Assembly: GCF_030272615.1 (NCBI RefSeq)
Contig: NC_081415.1
Span: 629,527,240-629,589,239, forward strand
Direction of reading: 5' to 3'
Length of the DNA: 62,000 bases
Source: Cryptomeria japonica
Lineage: Eukaryota > Streptophyta > Pinopsida > Cupressales > Cupressaceae
In this document: one piece after another, positions 11,515 to 22,782 of the stretch
Numbering within the stretch: position 1 is the stretch's first letter
Layout: each line of letters begins with the position of its first letter
Made by a program: the position numbers and the translations under genes
Notes under the pieces: model-generated
What the model was told of the DNA's origin: nothing
The model's database searches: none
The model's input: only the letters and a program-made list of their open reading frames with translations

Positions 11515-11793
11515 TAGTCGTCTAGAATCTCTAGTTAGTAAAAGGTGAAGTGGTCATAGTGGTTGATATTACCTTATCAAAGCCACCAATAAAAATATCC
11601 CCTATGCAGTGAGGAACATCTGCACAAAAGTCTTGAGCATATAATAATCTAGATCTTCGTCGGTTGAGTCAATTCTTATAAATGTTGTCTGAGAATTTGT
11701 TATAATTCATCTTTCAATGTAAGTTCTGTCAAGATTTGTCCATATTACAAGAAAACATCTCACAAATTATGGGTGGCGACTCTAAGATCTCTA
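11515..11793 (+). other. Tat unit 1 leader, first part
   Basis: Non-coding leader between the PBS and gag, closely matched by 33695-33970 of unit 2. It contains GGTGGCGACTCTAAG at 11772-11786, a second partial match to the PBS core. No gene seen. Confidence 0.6.
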
Positions 11794-13023
11794 TGTTAGA
11801 CAGTTCAGATAACTAGAAGACAATTGAGAGGGGAGGGGGGGGGGTCGAATCAGTTGTCACAGATTACCGAAAGCATTAACAATTAAAAATTTAATACTAG
11901 AACCCAAAACAATAATACCAGAATAGTAGTTAATCCAATTTAAGCATAAACAATAATACTAAAATAAAAGCCATCTACACAACACCAAGATTTGTACGTG
12001 GAAAACCTGGTAAAGGGAAAAATCACGATGGGAAGCCTACCCACAGTTAGATAATACTTTTGTAGTAAGTGTGTGAATTACAATGAAAGGGGCCTGCACT
12101 TGTAGGAAGGCCAACAACCTAGAGCACACTGCTCATCACAAAAGGAGTCTCACTGACTACATATAAATCTAGACTACAATCCAGAGAAGTGATGAACTGC
12201 AAAATATAGCATCTCCTATGCCTGAGTACAGTTCCGGTTAAGATCAATACTAGAGAACTAAATCTTCTTACACAAACCCAATTCCATCTCCAATGATCGA
12301 CCAATTCCTCTGCCTGAATGATATTAAATTATTCGCACATTACATTCCTTGACCATGACCTCTTACAATTACCATGATGATCTACAATGAGATCTTACAT
12401 CTTATTTATACAAACCCTCGATCATAAACAATCAGGTCGGCCACTAGACATTAAACCAATTACATAATTATAAACCGTGTTGGCCTTAGACCAAACAAAT
12501 AATATCCAACACATACGACATCCTGAAAATACAATAATAGGTCTTATCAACATGTTACATCAATGTCGGTCCATAACCTAGATCAACCGAGACCAAGTAT
12601 AGGTCCACACACTTCAAAAATAATCTCCAAATGCCAAGTCTCGAACATGATCACCAACAACATCCTAAAACTCGATCATAAGCTACACCAACAACAATTA
12701 TGAAATGCATCAAAATCTCCACCAAAACCTCTACCGGTGAAACCCTCGCTAGAACCAAAAATCAATCTTCTAAGTAAGAAGGATAGCGTCCGATCACCTA
12801 ACCGAAAGCAACTAACCAAATATGAATATGAGTATCATGAACAATCCAATTCCATCACTAGATTATACCAGAGTCTACTGGATCATGCCGGATCCAGGTT
12901 AACCAAAAACTACTCAACCTACTAGGACCAGAAGGGTGTCGGTAAAGCATCCAAACAGCTAGTGTTGACATCAATGACAAAACATCAATGCAACACATAA
13001 TCAATTCCACCAAATGGCCAACA
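11794..13023 (-). mobile_element. Solo LTR of a copia-type family, TSD CTCTA
   Basis: 1,230 bp bounded by TGTTAG and CCAACA and by perfect TSDs CTCTA (11789-11793 and 13024-13028). Tat unit 2 lacks it at the same place, so the insertion is unambiguous. There is no internal region, hence a solo LTR left by LTR-LTR recombination. Its orientation is judged minus from the G-rich run near its left end (11828-11844, followed by GAATCAG) and the GTCATTGATG motif near its right end (12965-12980), which match the arrangement of copia-3 and E. It carries the shared LTR core GGGGCCTGCACTTG...GGAAGGCC at about 12090-12114. Confidence 0.9.
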
Positions 13024-13028
13024 CTCTA

Positions 13029-13525
13029 CACCAGTATGCATTATTTGAAGAAGAACTAATAAGAACTAAGGAATTTGTAGTAGAGGTGAAGTAGATTTGA
13101 GCTCTTATGATGAAGTACCCTGACAAGATGAGGAAAGAATTCACATGATGAAGAGGAAGCAGTTACAGTACTGGATCATATTTGACCTGAGAAGCTAGAA
13201 AGGATGCACAAATGATTTTAGATCTATCACTACAGCGAACCAGTAAATCAGATTTTCAGCCATTACATTACTTCCATATATTTTGGATTTCATAAGTCAA
13301 GTGTATTTTCATGAAGGTCATTTGTAGGAAATACTTCCCTATTAAGTGAGATAAGCACTAAGGAAGGGAATGAAAGTAATCTTCTTACATACTTCTGAAA
13401 ATTAATTTGCAAATTCTGTAATAACTTGAGTGAAGTATGTTTATGAGTCATACATTGTAAAATTGTAAGGCTGTTGAATAAATGCATTGTTGCTTGTATA
13501 TCCCTAAGAAATATTCAGTGTAAAC
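13029..13525 (+). other. Tat unit 1 leader, second part
   Basis: Continues the leader after the solo LTR and is matched by 33976-34342 in unit 2. Unit 1 has extra sequence here (about 13350-13490). No coding frame or RNA gene recognised. Confidence 0.55.
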
Positions 13526-15349
13526 ATGCAACATATGCAGTCATTGTCAAGCCATAACAAAATGTTTTATGCTGAAAGATATAGACCATTAATTTTTAAT
13601 GGTATCCAAAGTTTCCCAAACCCTGTTCCTGCCAATGTTATGGAGCATTTACCAAGTTTTAATGGGAAAGGATCAGAATCAACACGTCAACACCTACAGA
13701 GGTTTTCTAATTTGATAGGAGATATAGAGATAATTTAGGAAGATGTTTGCATGAAGCTTTTTGTTCAATCAATAAAAGAAAATGCTAGAGACTAGTTTTC
13801 ATATTTGCCAATAGGTTTTATCTCTTCATGGGATCAGCTGAGTGCATCTTTTTTGGAACAATTTGGTGAAAGGGTTAATCTCGGTTCAGCTATAAAGGGA
13901 TTCATGGCTATTAAAATAATAGAGGATGAATTGCATCCTATTTTTAATCTCAGATTTGCAAGAACAATGGATAATATTCCTAGAAGTTACATGCCAAATG
14001 ATGCAGTATGTTTGGTTGTTTACTTAGCTACATTTGATGAAGAAATGAGTTACTTAATAAGGGATAAGGATCCTCAAACCCTGTACCAGGCTTATAGGAT
14101 AGCAATGGATATTGAGAACAATTTAAAATATGGAATCCCTAAGGGATATTTCACTACAAGAGCTTTCTATATAGAGATACCAGATATTGAAGAGAGGTGT
14201 GAATCAAGAGTTGAAGATCAACATCAAAGCACCTACACTTTTGTTGACCATAGAAGACATGTTTAAACCTATGATTCATATCAAAATGTGAGTGAAGAGA
14301 ACTTGTCTCAGACAGTGGTTATTACTCATATTAGTGAAGATGAGGTTAATGAAAATTTATATGATACAAATGGTACAAAGATGGAAGTGATTTCAATGGC
14401 TACACCAAGTGATAGAATTACTACTCCTTTAAGTAAGGACGCCACACAAAGGGTCTATCTTCAATCTTATGGTTTAGATGGATCTGATAGCCTGTATCAA
14501 TAAGAATTGGAAGGTTGTACATCTAATGAAGATAATGATAAGATGCAAGGTTTTGGTGAGAGAGATCTATTCTCTCAGGGACTAGTTGTGTGTAATGATG
14601 AAACCTTGAACATTGCTACACCATTCTTTATTAATGATATTTATAAACCAGAGAATTCCATTGCATGTTCCGATGAAGAAAATATGCTTTAGCCTGTGCT
14701 TATGCCATGTCAATATATTCATAGTGATGAATGTGAAGAGCTAGTCTAGGTAGATATGATTGAAACAATCATTATAGCTAATAATATACTACTCATCCCA
14801 TTACAAGAAAAACTTTATGTAGTGGATCAAATTGTTCCTAAATTCTCAAATCATGAAAACACATATGAACCAACAGATGTGGTTAAAAAGGATAAAGGAA
14901 AGGGCCAGGGTAGTCATGATGATTTTGTTGAAGCCTATGAGAGTTATAACATTGAATATTACGATACTGAAAGTTGTTATAGCTTAGATTATGATTACCT
15001 TATGCCTAATAAGGGTGATTGTGAATTTAAGGTGGGCAGTAGTTTTAGTGAAGTTTTTAATGCTCCGTTTGATGAGAAAGCAGATATAGATAAGTTAGTG
15101 CTCTACCTAAATATTTATGAGAAAGGTTTTCATATGGTTTCCAATCCTTTATACGAGGTTGAAAACCCAGAAATGATGAAGATTGACCAAAATGTGAATG
15201 CTGAATTAATTTCCTGCAATGAAGGTCAATTTCCTTCCATGACTAGTTATGATGGTAATGATGAAGGCATCTCTGACGCCTATGGGGATGGTATTTATAA
15301 TAAGGAAAGGCCCATCCAAGCTGATCAATTTTTTTTTTGTCCTTGCTGA
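13526..15349 (+). pseudogene. gag: Tat unit 1 Gag-like frame (607 codons, several stops)
   Basis: A single plus frame from ATG 13526 to the stop at 15347-15349. The N-terminal third matches the retrotransposon gag layout of plant gypsy elements: FSYLPIGFISSWDQLSASFL, then FMAIKIIEDELHPIFNLRFA and a helical region ending about 14210. The remaining part is acidic and low in known motifs (for example YESYNIEYYDTE). No CCHC knuckle or protease is seen. In-frame stops occur at 13736, 13793, 14264, 14501, 14690 and 14747; those at 14501 and 14690 are also present in unit 2. The protein would form the particle of a non-autonomous element. If the shared stops are original, gag ends at 14503 and the rest is a separate or untranslated part. 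Confidence 0.75.
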
Positions 15350-16218
15350 TATAAATGTGCAAGAATACAAATCAAAATTCTTAATTACTTCCTAATTGCG
15401 TGTTTCTGTAATTAAAAGGGACTTGGATGATATCTAATGCAGGATGGGTTTACAATTTGCAATTTTTTTTGAAGGTGGTCAACATGGATATGGTGATATT
15501 TTCAACTCATTGATTACATGTGTTGATGAGAATCAAATTTTTGATAAGGAAAAATACGAGTGCTTTATTTTTGATGGCCTTGGGCCATTAGTCAAAGTTT
15601 GATTTTCTCAAACTATAGTATAGGGTGCAGGGAAAGGAGGTTAACTCTGCAACCCAATGGACATGTACAAGTGTTTTCATACTTGTTCTCATAACATGAA
15701 AACTAAATACAATTAAGGGTTGAAGATTTGGTGAGTTAGAATGGAACTAGAAAAGAAGCTAATACAAAAAATGATGAATTACAGATGCAGGTTAATGAAA
15801 CTGGTACAAGGAGCAACTGTAATGATATTTTAGATGAAGGTTTTGATCATGATATGGAGTGATGGGAGGGAAGACAAAGGAAGGTGTGGTAATTTAATGT
15901 CATCTTCTTAAGCTCATTTATGATACAAGATGAGAGGGGAGTGAATTTTTATTTCGTGTCCTCTCTAAGAAATGATAGATGTAGTCCTTGAATTGCCTAT
16001 TCAAGGACAATTCTCAAAATTTTACTTCTTTCTAAAGTATTTCTTTTCTATGAGTAGTAGATTAGGCCTTGTGCATATTAAATTAGGTTTCTTTTCTATT
16101 TTGGGCTGCCTTCTCCAGGTAGTTCTCTTTTTGGTCTGCTTTGTAGTTGGTTTGCTCCACCTGAGATTCTGGATCCTCATATCATCCCAGAGTGATTATC
16201 ATCCCCACGTAGAGCCAC
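15350..16218 (+). other. Tat unit 1 3' non-coding region
   Basis: About 870 bp between gag and LTR B, matched by 36166-36973 in unit 2. It has a purine-rich stretch (GATGAGAGGGGAGTG, about 15929-15943), but no polypurine tract directly at the LTR edge. No pol homology in any frame that I can see. Confidence 0.6.
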
Positions 16219-16239
16219 TCATAGTCCTGAAAATACTTA

Positions 16240-17085
16240 TGTTAGGATTTCCACAGATACTGAGAGGGGGGGGTGAATTAGTATCTAACTGGTATATAGA
16301 ATTTCTTAACTTAAAACATGCAGAACATATTATAATAGTGTACGGGTATGCAAAAAATAATACAATAAACAGAATTAAAAACATCCACATGAAAAGCACA
16401 CCATTACACAAGGATTTAACGAGGAAATCCGGTGTGGGAAAAACCTCAGAGGGATTTGTGACCCACAATATCCACTTATTGGCCAATAAGAGAATATTAC
16501 TTACAAGAGGGGCCTGCACATGCAGGAAGGCCAACTGCCTAGAGCTCACTGCTCAATGGGAAGTCTCACTGACTTACAATGTGGATTGTACAAATCCAAT
16601 ATCTTGTACTGCTTTACAATAGCATCTATAATGCCTGATCCAGTACCAGTTGCTGCTCTACTTCTTACATAAACCCTTTAACCTATATTTCGCATAATAG
16701 GTCTGCCTTAATATTTTGCTTACATCACTTACATAACTTCCTTCCAAAAAGTCTACAATGATCTCTTTTATATATAAGAGTCATTTTACAACATGCCAAG
16801 TCGACTTATAAAGCTTTTACAATAATAAACAAAATATAATATAACAAAATCCTATCGGCCTCTGTGCCGGTATACTTTCTTTCTTTGTGCCGGTGCCGGT
16901 GTCCTAAGTGCCGGTGTAGAGTGTGATTGTTGATGCCGGTGAACTATCTTGTAGGTGTAATGCCTTGCTGGTATGATGCCTTGCTGGTATGATGCCTTGC
17001 CGGTGCCATAGGATTGTAAGGTTGCCATCAATGAAAAAACCTTCAGTCACCTACAATGTCTCATTGGAGTGTGCATATGCCAACA
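16240..17085 (-). mobile_element. Solo LTR of the F family, TSD ACTTA/ACCTA
   Basis: 846 bp, TGTTAGG...GCCAACA, with TSD ACTTA (16235-16239) and ACCTA (17086-17090), one base different. It is the reverse complement of the 5' LTR of element F (57428-58253): the same ends, the CCACACCGG/CCGGTGTGG region, the GGGGCCTGCACATGCAGGAAGG hairpin and the TATATATAAAAG promoter (here on the minus strand at 16766-16778). No internal region, so a solo LTR. Confidence 0.9.
16766..16778 (-). promoter_or_regulatory. TATA box of the F-family solo LTR
   Basis: Minus strand reads TATATATAAAAGA, the same as the promoter of the complete F LTR at 57722-57734. Confidence 0.6.
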
Positions 17086-18391
17086 ACCTATGCAAAAATG
17101 TGGTGTTCTTGACATGATTTTGGTAATTCTGAATCATTGTTTCTCTCTATTTTTGCCCTCAGGGTTTAGGGTTTTTTAGTTTTTATGTTCTCGGGTCAGC
17201 TTTTTGGTTTTAAAAACCCAAACTTGTATAAACTCACGTTACCTTTTTCATTTTAAGCATGAGGGTTTGTTCCATTGTAAAAAGGGGACCACATTATTTT
17301 ACTAGTGGTTATCTTCTACCGACCTTTCTATGCCTTTTGTGTTATGGTCGGACCCTCATTTTTATGTTTCTGTGCATTTTATTTTTCCCTAAGTCTGACT
17401 TTGATATTTCAACTTATATCTCCATGATTAAATACCAAGAAACTAAACGTCCTATGAATTTGCATGTCTTTCAAATAGACGGAGATGTTATGACCCAAGT
17501 AGAAAAGATGCTCAAAGGATAATAAAAAGTATTGCATGGACTTTGTAAGTTGCACATAATGAACGAGAAGATCCGATGGCCCTTGTAGTCCCATGATGAA
17601 AGATGCATGGAGATTAAGGACTGTGACATCACGAGATGACGCCACATGTCCTAGGTGGGTTGAACAAGTCTGATAGCAGGGAAGCTGACAGAGCGAATAA
17701 TCAAGGAATATTTGGTAGTGCTTTGTCAAGTTTTAACAGGCCCACTTGCTATGTGGAATGTCAATATCAGTATTGACCAATGGCGATCATGCGATATGTC
17801 ATGCTGGACAAATCAGTGGTGGAAATAGAAATTTTTTTCAAAAGGAAGTGATTCAGACTATTTGATTATTGTTCACACAGGACAACAAAGGCAGAAGGAA
17901 ATAGGCCTATCGACATGGAATAAACAGAGACAAGTCGAGACAAGTGGATACCGATAGACTCAAAATGCCGATTTGAGAGGTGTTTTCTTGGGTTGAGTCG
18001 TATTAGTAGGACAAAGATGGCAATACCTAAGGTGGCAACATCTACAAGTTTTCATTGCCACCACGAATGAAATCAAGATCCTCAGAGAGATGAAAGGGAT
18101 AAGGATGATTTATGAGATGGAAACAAGGTGATCAAGGACCTGTCAACAAAATCATAGGATGCATATTGTCAGAGATTCTCATAGTGAGGCAAAAAATCAA
18201 GAAATCAGGAACAAAGTTGCTCACTTAAGGTGAACTTGGTCAGAAGGCAGTGAATTGGTAGTTTGAGTCTGACGATGTTCTTGATTCAATGAATATTATT
18301 TTTTGAATCTATTTGCTGGCAAAATGAGTAGAAAATAATTGGAATGATGATTTTTCCCATTCATGAACACCACCAAGAGAGGTATTTTAGT

Positions 18392-18399
18392 TATAAATA
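18392..18399 (+). promoter_or_regulatory. TATA box, Tat LTR B
   Basis: TATAAATA followed by CGGCTGTGTGGTGTC, conserved with LTRs A and C. Confidence 0.65.
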
Positions 18400-19749
18400 C
18401 GGCTGTGTGGTGTCTTCAATTGGTAGAAAGAAGAGAGAATTCATTATCTTCTCTAAAGGTTTTGAACAAGATGCAAATGATCTTTGAGAAAGTATCATGC
18501 CAGGAGTTACACTAATCTCTATGATACCAGATGGATTTCCTATGGTAATGAGTGTGCTTATAGTCGATGGAAATTTGGAATTGGGGAGGATAGTTGATGG
18601 AGGCTTGAAACTAGTTTCTTATCAGAACAAGCCCTATAGTACTCATCCCTTGTCTCTCCTCTATCACTCATTGGCAAAGGGTTAAAGAAGGGACCATATA
18701 GAGGAAAACGAGTAGGAAAAGTTTGGGATTGGGGTGACAATTGATCATCTTAGCATGGGCATGGAAGTCACAATGCCTTCCCTTCACTTTATATTCCTCT
18801 ATGAGATCCTTTTTCCATTTTATCTGATACTAGGCATGAAGGTTGAAGCTCCTCCTCTAGTTTAGGGGTGACTTTACTTCTTGTTAGGATCTAATCCCCC
18901 TTCCCAGAGGGGAATGCTCCTTAGAAAAAAGATGATGCATCTCATGGTCCATTTGGAAGCATCTGAAGTGATAATGGCATGACTCAAAAGATTTTTGTTT
19001 CTACCAAAATGTAGTTAGGAATTTTAGTTCTACTTCATTACGACCGCTAGCATGGATAGTCTTTTGGGAGACTGTGAGGAATATTTTGTAACAAAGTAAC
19101 AAGCGATCCTATAAGCTTGTGATAGGTGTCTCCTCTAGCCTGAAGCTTTTTGCTCCCTTGTTTCTATAAAAGGGAATTAGGGCCATGAGACAGAAGTCGA
19201 GAAATTTGGGCCATAAGTCTGGATCCAAATCCTTGGTCATGTATAGTAGGTCTAGGTGAAATGAGTAGGGTGTAATAAGAATTTGCAGAGCAAATAAAAT
19301 GGGTTTTGTGTCTTAGTTTGTTGTAGGTTCTTGAAGGAGTTATATGTAATATAATTTGTAATAGAAAATAGCTTATGAAATGAATGAAACTATTGTCCGA
19401 ATTTATTTTCTCCAATGTGTGACTCTGTTATGTTTTTGAATAAGATCAAGGGTTTTTCTCATTTGTTGCATTGTTGTGATGCAAGTTTCTTCTATCTTAC
19501 ACTCTAACCTAAGGGGCCGGTTAAACTGCTTATATATGATTTGCATACTAATGGGGCTTTTACAAGGATTCCGATAAGTATTTTGGGTTGGCATAGAGAG
19601 ATGAGATACATTGTAAGGCAGTGTTATCTTGAGATCTTTAGCTATTAGATTAAGGTTTCTATTGCATTTTTATCTTACATTTTGCAATTTTAGTTGCCCA
19701 ATGGATAAGACACTAATCGCTACATATAGTCATTTTTCTATGACATTTC

Positions 19750-20658
19750 TATTGGAATCCAAGAACATTGAGAGGGGGGGGGGTGAATCAGTGTTCTACC
19801 GGTATGATCAATTTTAACCTTATTAAAACATGCATACACCAACCGGTATACCGGTACATATAGAATTGAAAGAAGTAAAGCAACCAATAAGCCAATCACA
19901 TAAATGAGAACCATAACATAGAATTATATGTAGAAAATCTCAAAGAGGAAAAACCATGGTGGGATTTGTGACCCACAATATCAATCCACTAGCCATATGA
20001 AGAGATATTACAAAATATAAGGGCCTACACTACTGCTCAATCACAAGAGGAGCCTCACTGACTACATATAAATCTAGACTACAATTCGGAGAAATGAGTG
20101 AATTGCTAAGATAACATCTTCTATGCTAGAATACAGTTCAGGTTAAGCTTTGTCTGTTCGGGTTTGAAACCCTAAACCCTTTACTAGAATAACCCTTACA
20201 TAAATATCCTCACATACATGATCTCTTTGATATATTTTGCATCTCCTTCCTAATACATATTTGCATCATATCACATTCATATATCTATATCAAAATGATT
20301 TAATCCAACTGACCTATATACCCTATACAATTTATCATGCCTTATGTTGACTTACAAAGATAATTACAATATCAATAAAAAGGTTGACTAGATAACATAA
20401 ATACATGAATATAAAAAACAATTGCCGATTCCAAATCCAAGAGATGTTGACCTCCAATACCGATAACCTGATTCTAAACCTTGTCGGCCTGCATTGTCGA
20501 TAACCAAAGAAATCCTTCCATCCTGTCAGTGCTAGTGAAGTGTCTTTGAAGTGCCTGGCGGTACACAACTGAACCAAAACATGAAGCCGAAACAAGATAC
20601 CATATTGCCATCAATGACAACATAGTGAAACCAACAAATTGAGTGTCAATTGCCAACA
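19750..20658 (-). repeat. Element E 3' LTR
   Basis: 909 bp. The plus-view start TATTGGAATCC is the expected TGTT with one change; the end is CCAACA. It has a G-run at 19771-19783 followed by GTGAATCAG, and the motif TTGCCATCAATGACAA at 20605-20620. Compared with the 5' LTR it lacks the hairpin segment near 20030. Confidence 0.85.
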
Positions 20659-20660
20659 AT

Positions 20661-20670
20661 ATCCCCCTTT
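20661..20670 (-). other. Element E polypurine tract
   Basis: Minus strand AAAGGGGGAT, two bases from the 3' LTR. The flank GCCATCAATGCC next to it is nearly the same as in copia-3 (22421-22435). Confidence 0.75.
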
Positions 20671-21364
20671 GGCATTGATGGCAACACTCATGTGAAAAAT
20701 GATCATGGTTTCATCCTGAACCTGCTCCCCTTGAGCTGAGTATCCATCTATGATCATAATAAAAAATAATCCATATCTCCATATGTTCATATCTCCATAT
20801 CTCCTCCTAATGTATACAACTCCCTTTTTCTTTTTCACATCTATATCACTCCCCTTTGACATCAATGCCATCAAAAATTCAAAAAGAATACCAAAAATCC
20901 AAAACTGTACAATGAATATTCCAAAAATACCTTATTGGAGCTTAACATACTTGAAAAAATTTTGGATATGCCTTCTCCAACAACTCAAGATAAGTATCCC
21001 AACCAGATTTGAAAGTGCTAGAAATAGATACAAGTCCATTTAATAAATGAGAAAATGACTCTTTCTCACTTAGCTCTACCGATGTGGGCTTACCAACCAT
21101 ATCCATACACTCCTTTTTATGTACACTGAGTGAATCCAACCGGGGACTCACCAAGACTCTAAGACTTCTGGTTCTACTTATGATTTTGTCTTTTTCTTTC
21201 TCAAGAACAAAAATTTGGGCTTCCAAAACCAAAATTTGACCATCAATGGATGTAGTCAATGAATTCAATCCATCAAAATAATTGGCTATACACGATATTT
21301 TCTCCTGAAATTCCTTAATCTTCTTATCCACATTAACAATAAGTACATCTGTGTTACAACATAC

Positions 21365-22411
21365 TGTTAGGTTCCAGAGACAACTAAGAGGGGGGGGGGG
21401 CGGGGGGTGAATCAGTTGTCAAATAAATTCAAACAAAAAACAACTTAACCAACCTTAATGCTTAATACTGGTAAACAAAACTTTATGTCGGTAGACATTT
21501 TATCAACTAATTACGGTACTGATAAAGATTAATGCATGAAACAGAAAGACAATAACATCCACAACACATAACACCAATATTTGTACGTGGAAACCATGTA
21601 AGGGGAAAAACCATGGTGGGAAACCTTACCCACAATCAGATGATACTGCTGCAGATAGTATGTGTATACAAATGGGCCAAGTGCCTAGAGCTCACTGCTC
21701 AAACACAAATAGAAGTCACACTAACAACAATTGGATGGTTAAATCCAATAAGAATGTACTGCTCAAAATAGCATCTTCATATGCTGAATTCAGTACCATT
21801 GCAGTTCTAATTGTCTTTACAAATACTTTGCTTCACCTTCAAATGATGTCTGCATGTATAGCTCTGTTTATTCTCGCATATACCTTCTTACAATTCCTTA
21901 TCCCTATCACAGATTGATCTTACAAATAAGATCTTACATATATGCCATAACCTAAGATCAATTTTAGTAGGTCGGCTCTAAAAGATATTACAATAAAACA
22001 ATTACAAGCAAATCAATAACCAATGCAATATCTGATTCAACATGTCGGCTTAATGCATTTACAATAACAACAAAATCATCTCCAAAGCGTGCCATGCTGA
22101 TCTAGAATAGATAAGCCCGTCAGTGCATAACCTGGACCTATTTGCCAGTAACAATAAATATGCAAATACGAATATGCCAATGAACAAATCTCCAAGACAA
22201 GGTGTCCAAACGATGTCTTTGACATAACCAGATGTTTTCCATGTCATTACAAGTGCTGATGAACAATATATCCTACTGGTGTAGTAGATACCGGTGACTA
22301 TGCATAAGTGACTTGCTTGCCAATGAATATTGCTGATCCTCCAAGGTGCTAGAGTTGATAAGTGTTGATAGGTGTTGACATCAATGACAAAATCATGCCA
22401 AAATACCAAGA
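21365..22411 (-). repeat. Copia-3 3' LTR
   Basis: 1,047 bp. The plus-view start is TGTTAGG; the other end reads CCAAGA where the 5' LTR has CCAACA (one change in the terminal dinucleotide). It has a G-rich run at about 21391-21407 before TGAATCAG and the motif TTGACATCAATGACAA at 22375-22390. Confidence 0.88.
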
Positions 22412-22412
22412 A

Positions 22413-22423
22413 TCTCCCCCTTT
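22413..22423 (-). other. Copia-3 polypurine tract
   Basis: Minus strand AAAGGGGGAGA directly before the 3' LTR, with GCCATCAATGCC upstream, as in element E. Confidence 0.75.
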
Positions 22424-22782
22424 GGCATTGATGGCAACACAAGATGGAAAAACCATCAAAGTGCCAAAATAGAAATGCCAAATACCAAGAAACCAATAAT
22501 CTCCCAAAAGAGATAATAACCAGAAATCAAAATTCATAATCAATCTCTCCAAAGTAACAATCTCTCCCCCTGAGAGTAACATGTGTTTTCCTTATGTTTT
22601 TCTATATCAATCTCTCCCCCTTTGACATAAAATGTCAAAACAATACAAAAAATAGGTTCAAATATAAAATACCAACCAATTCAGTATGCCAACTACTCCC
22701 CTTGAGAAGTAGCTCTCCTTATCAAAGCTGGAGTAAAAGATTTCTCTGTTAGTTCTGTCGGTTGATGACAATCATCAACTGT

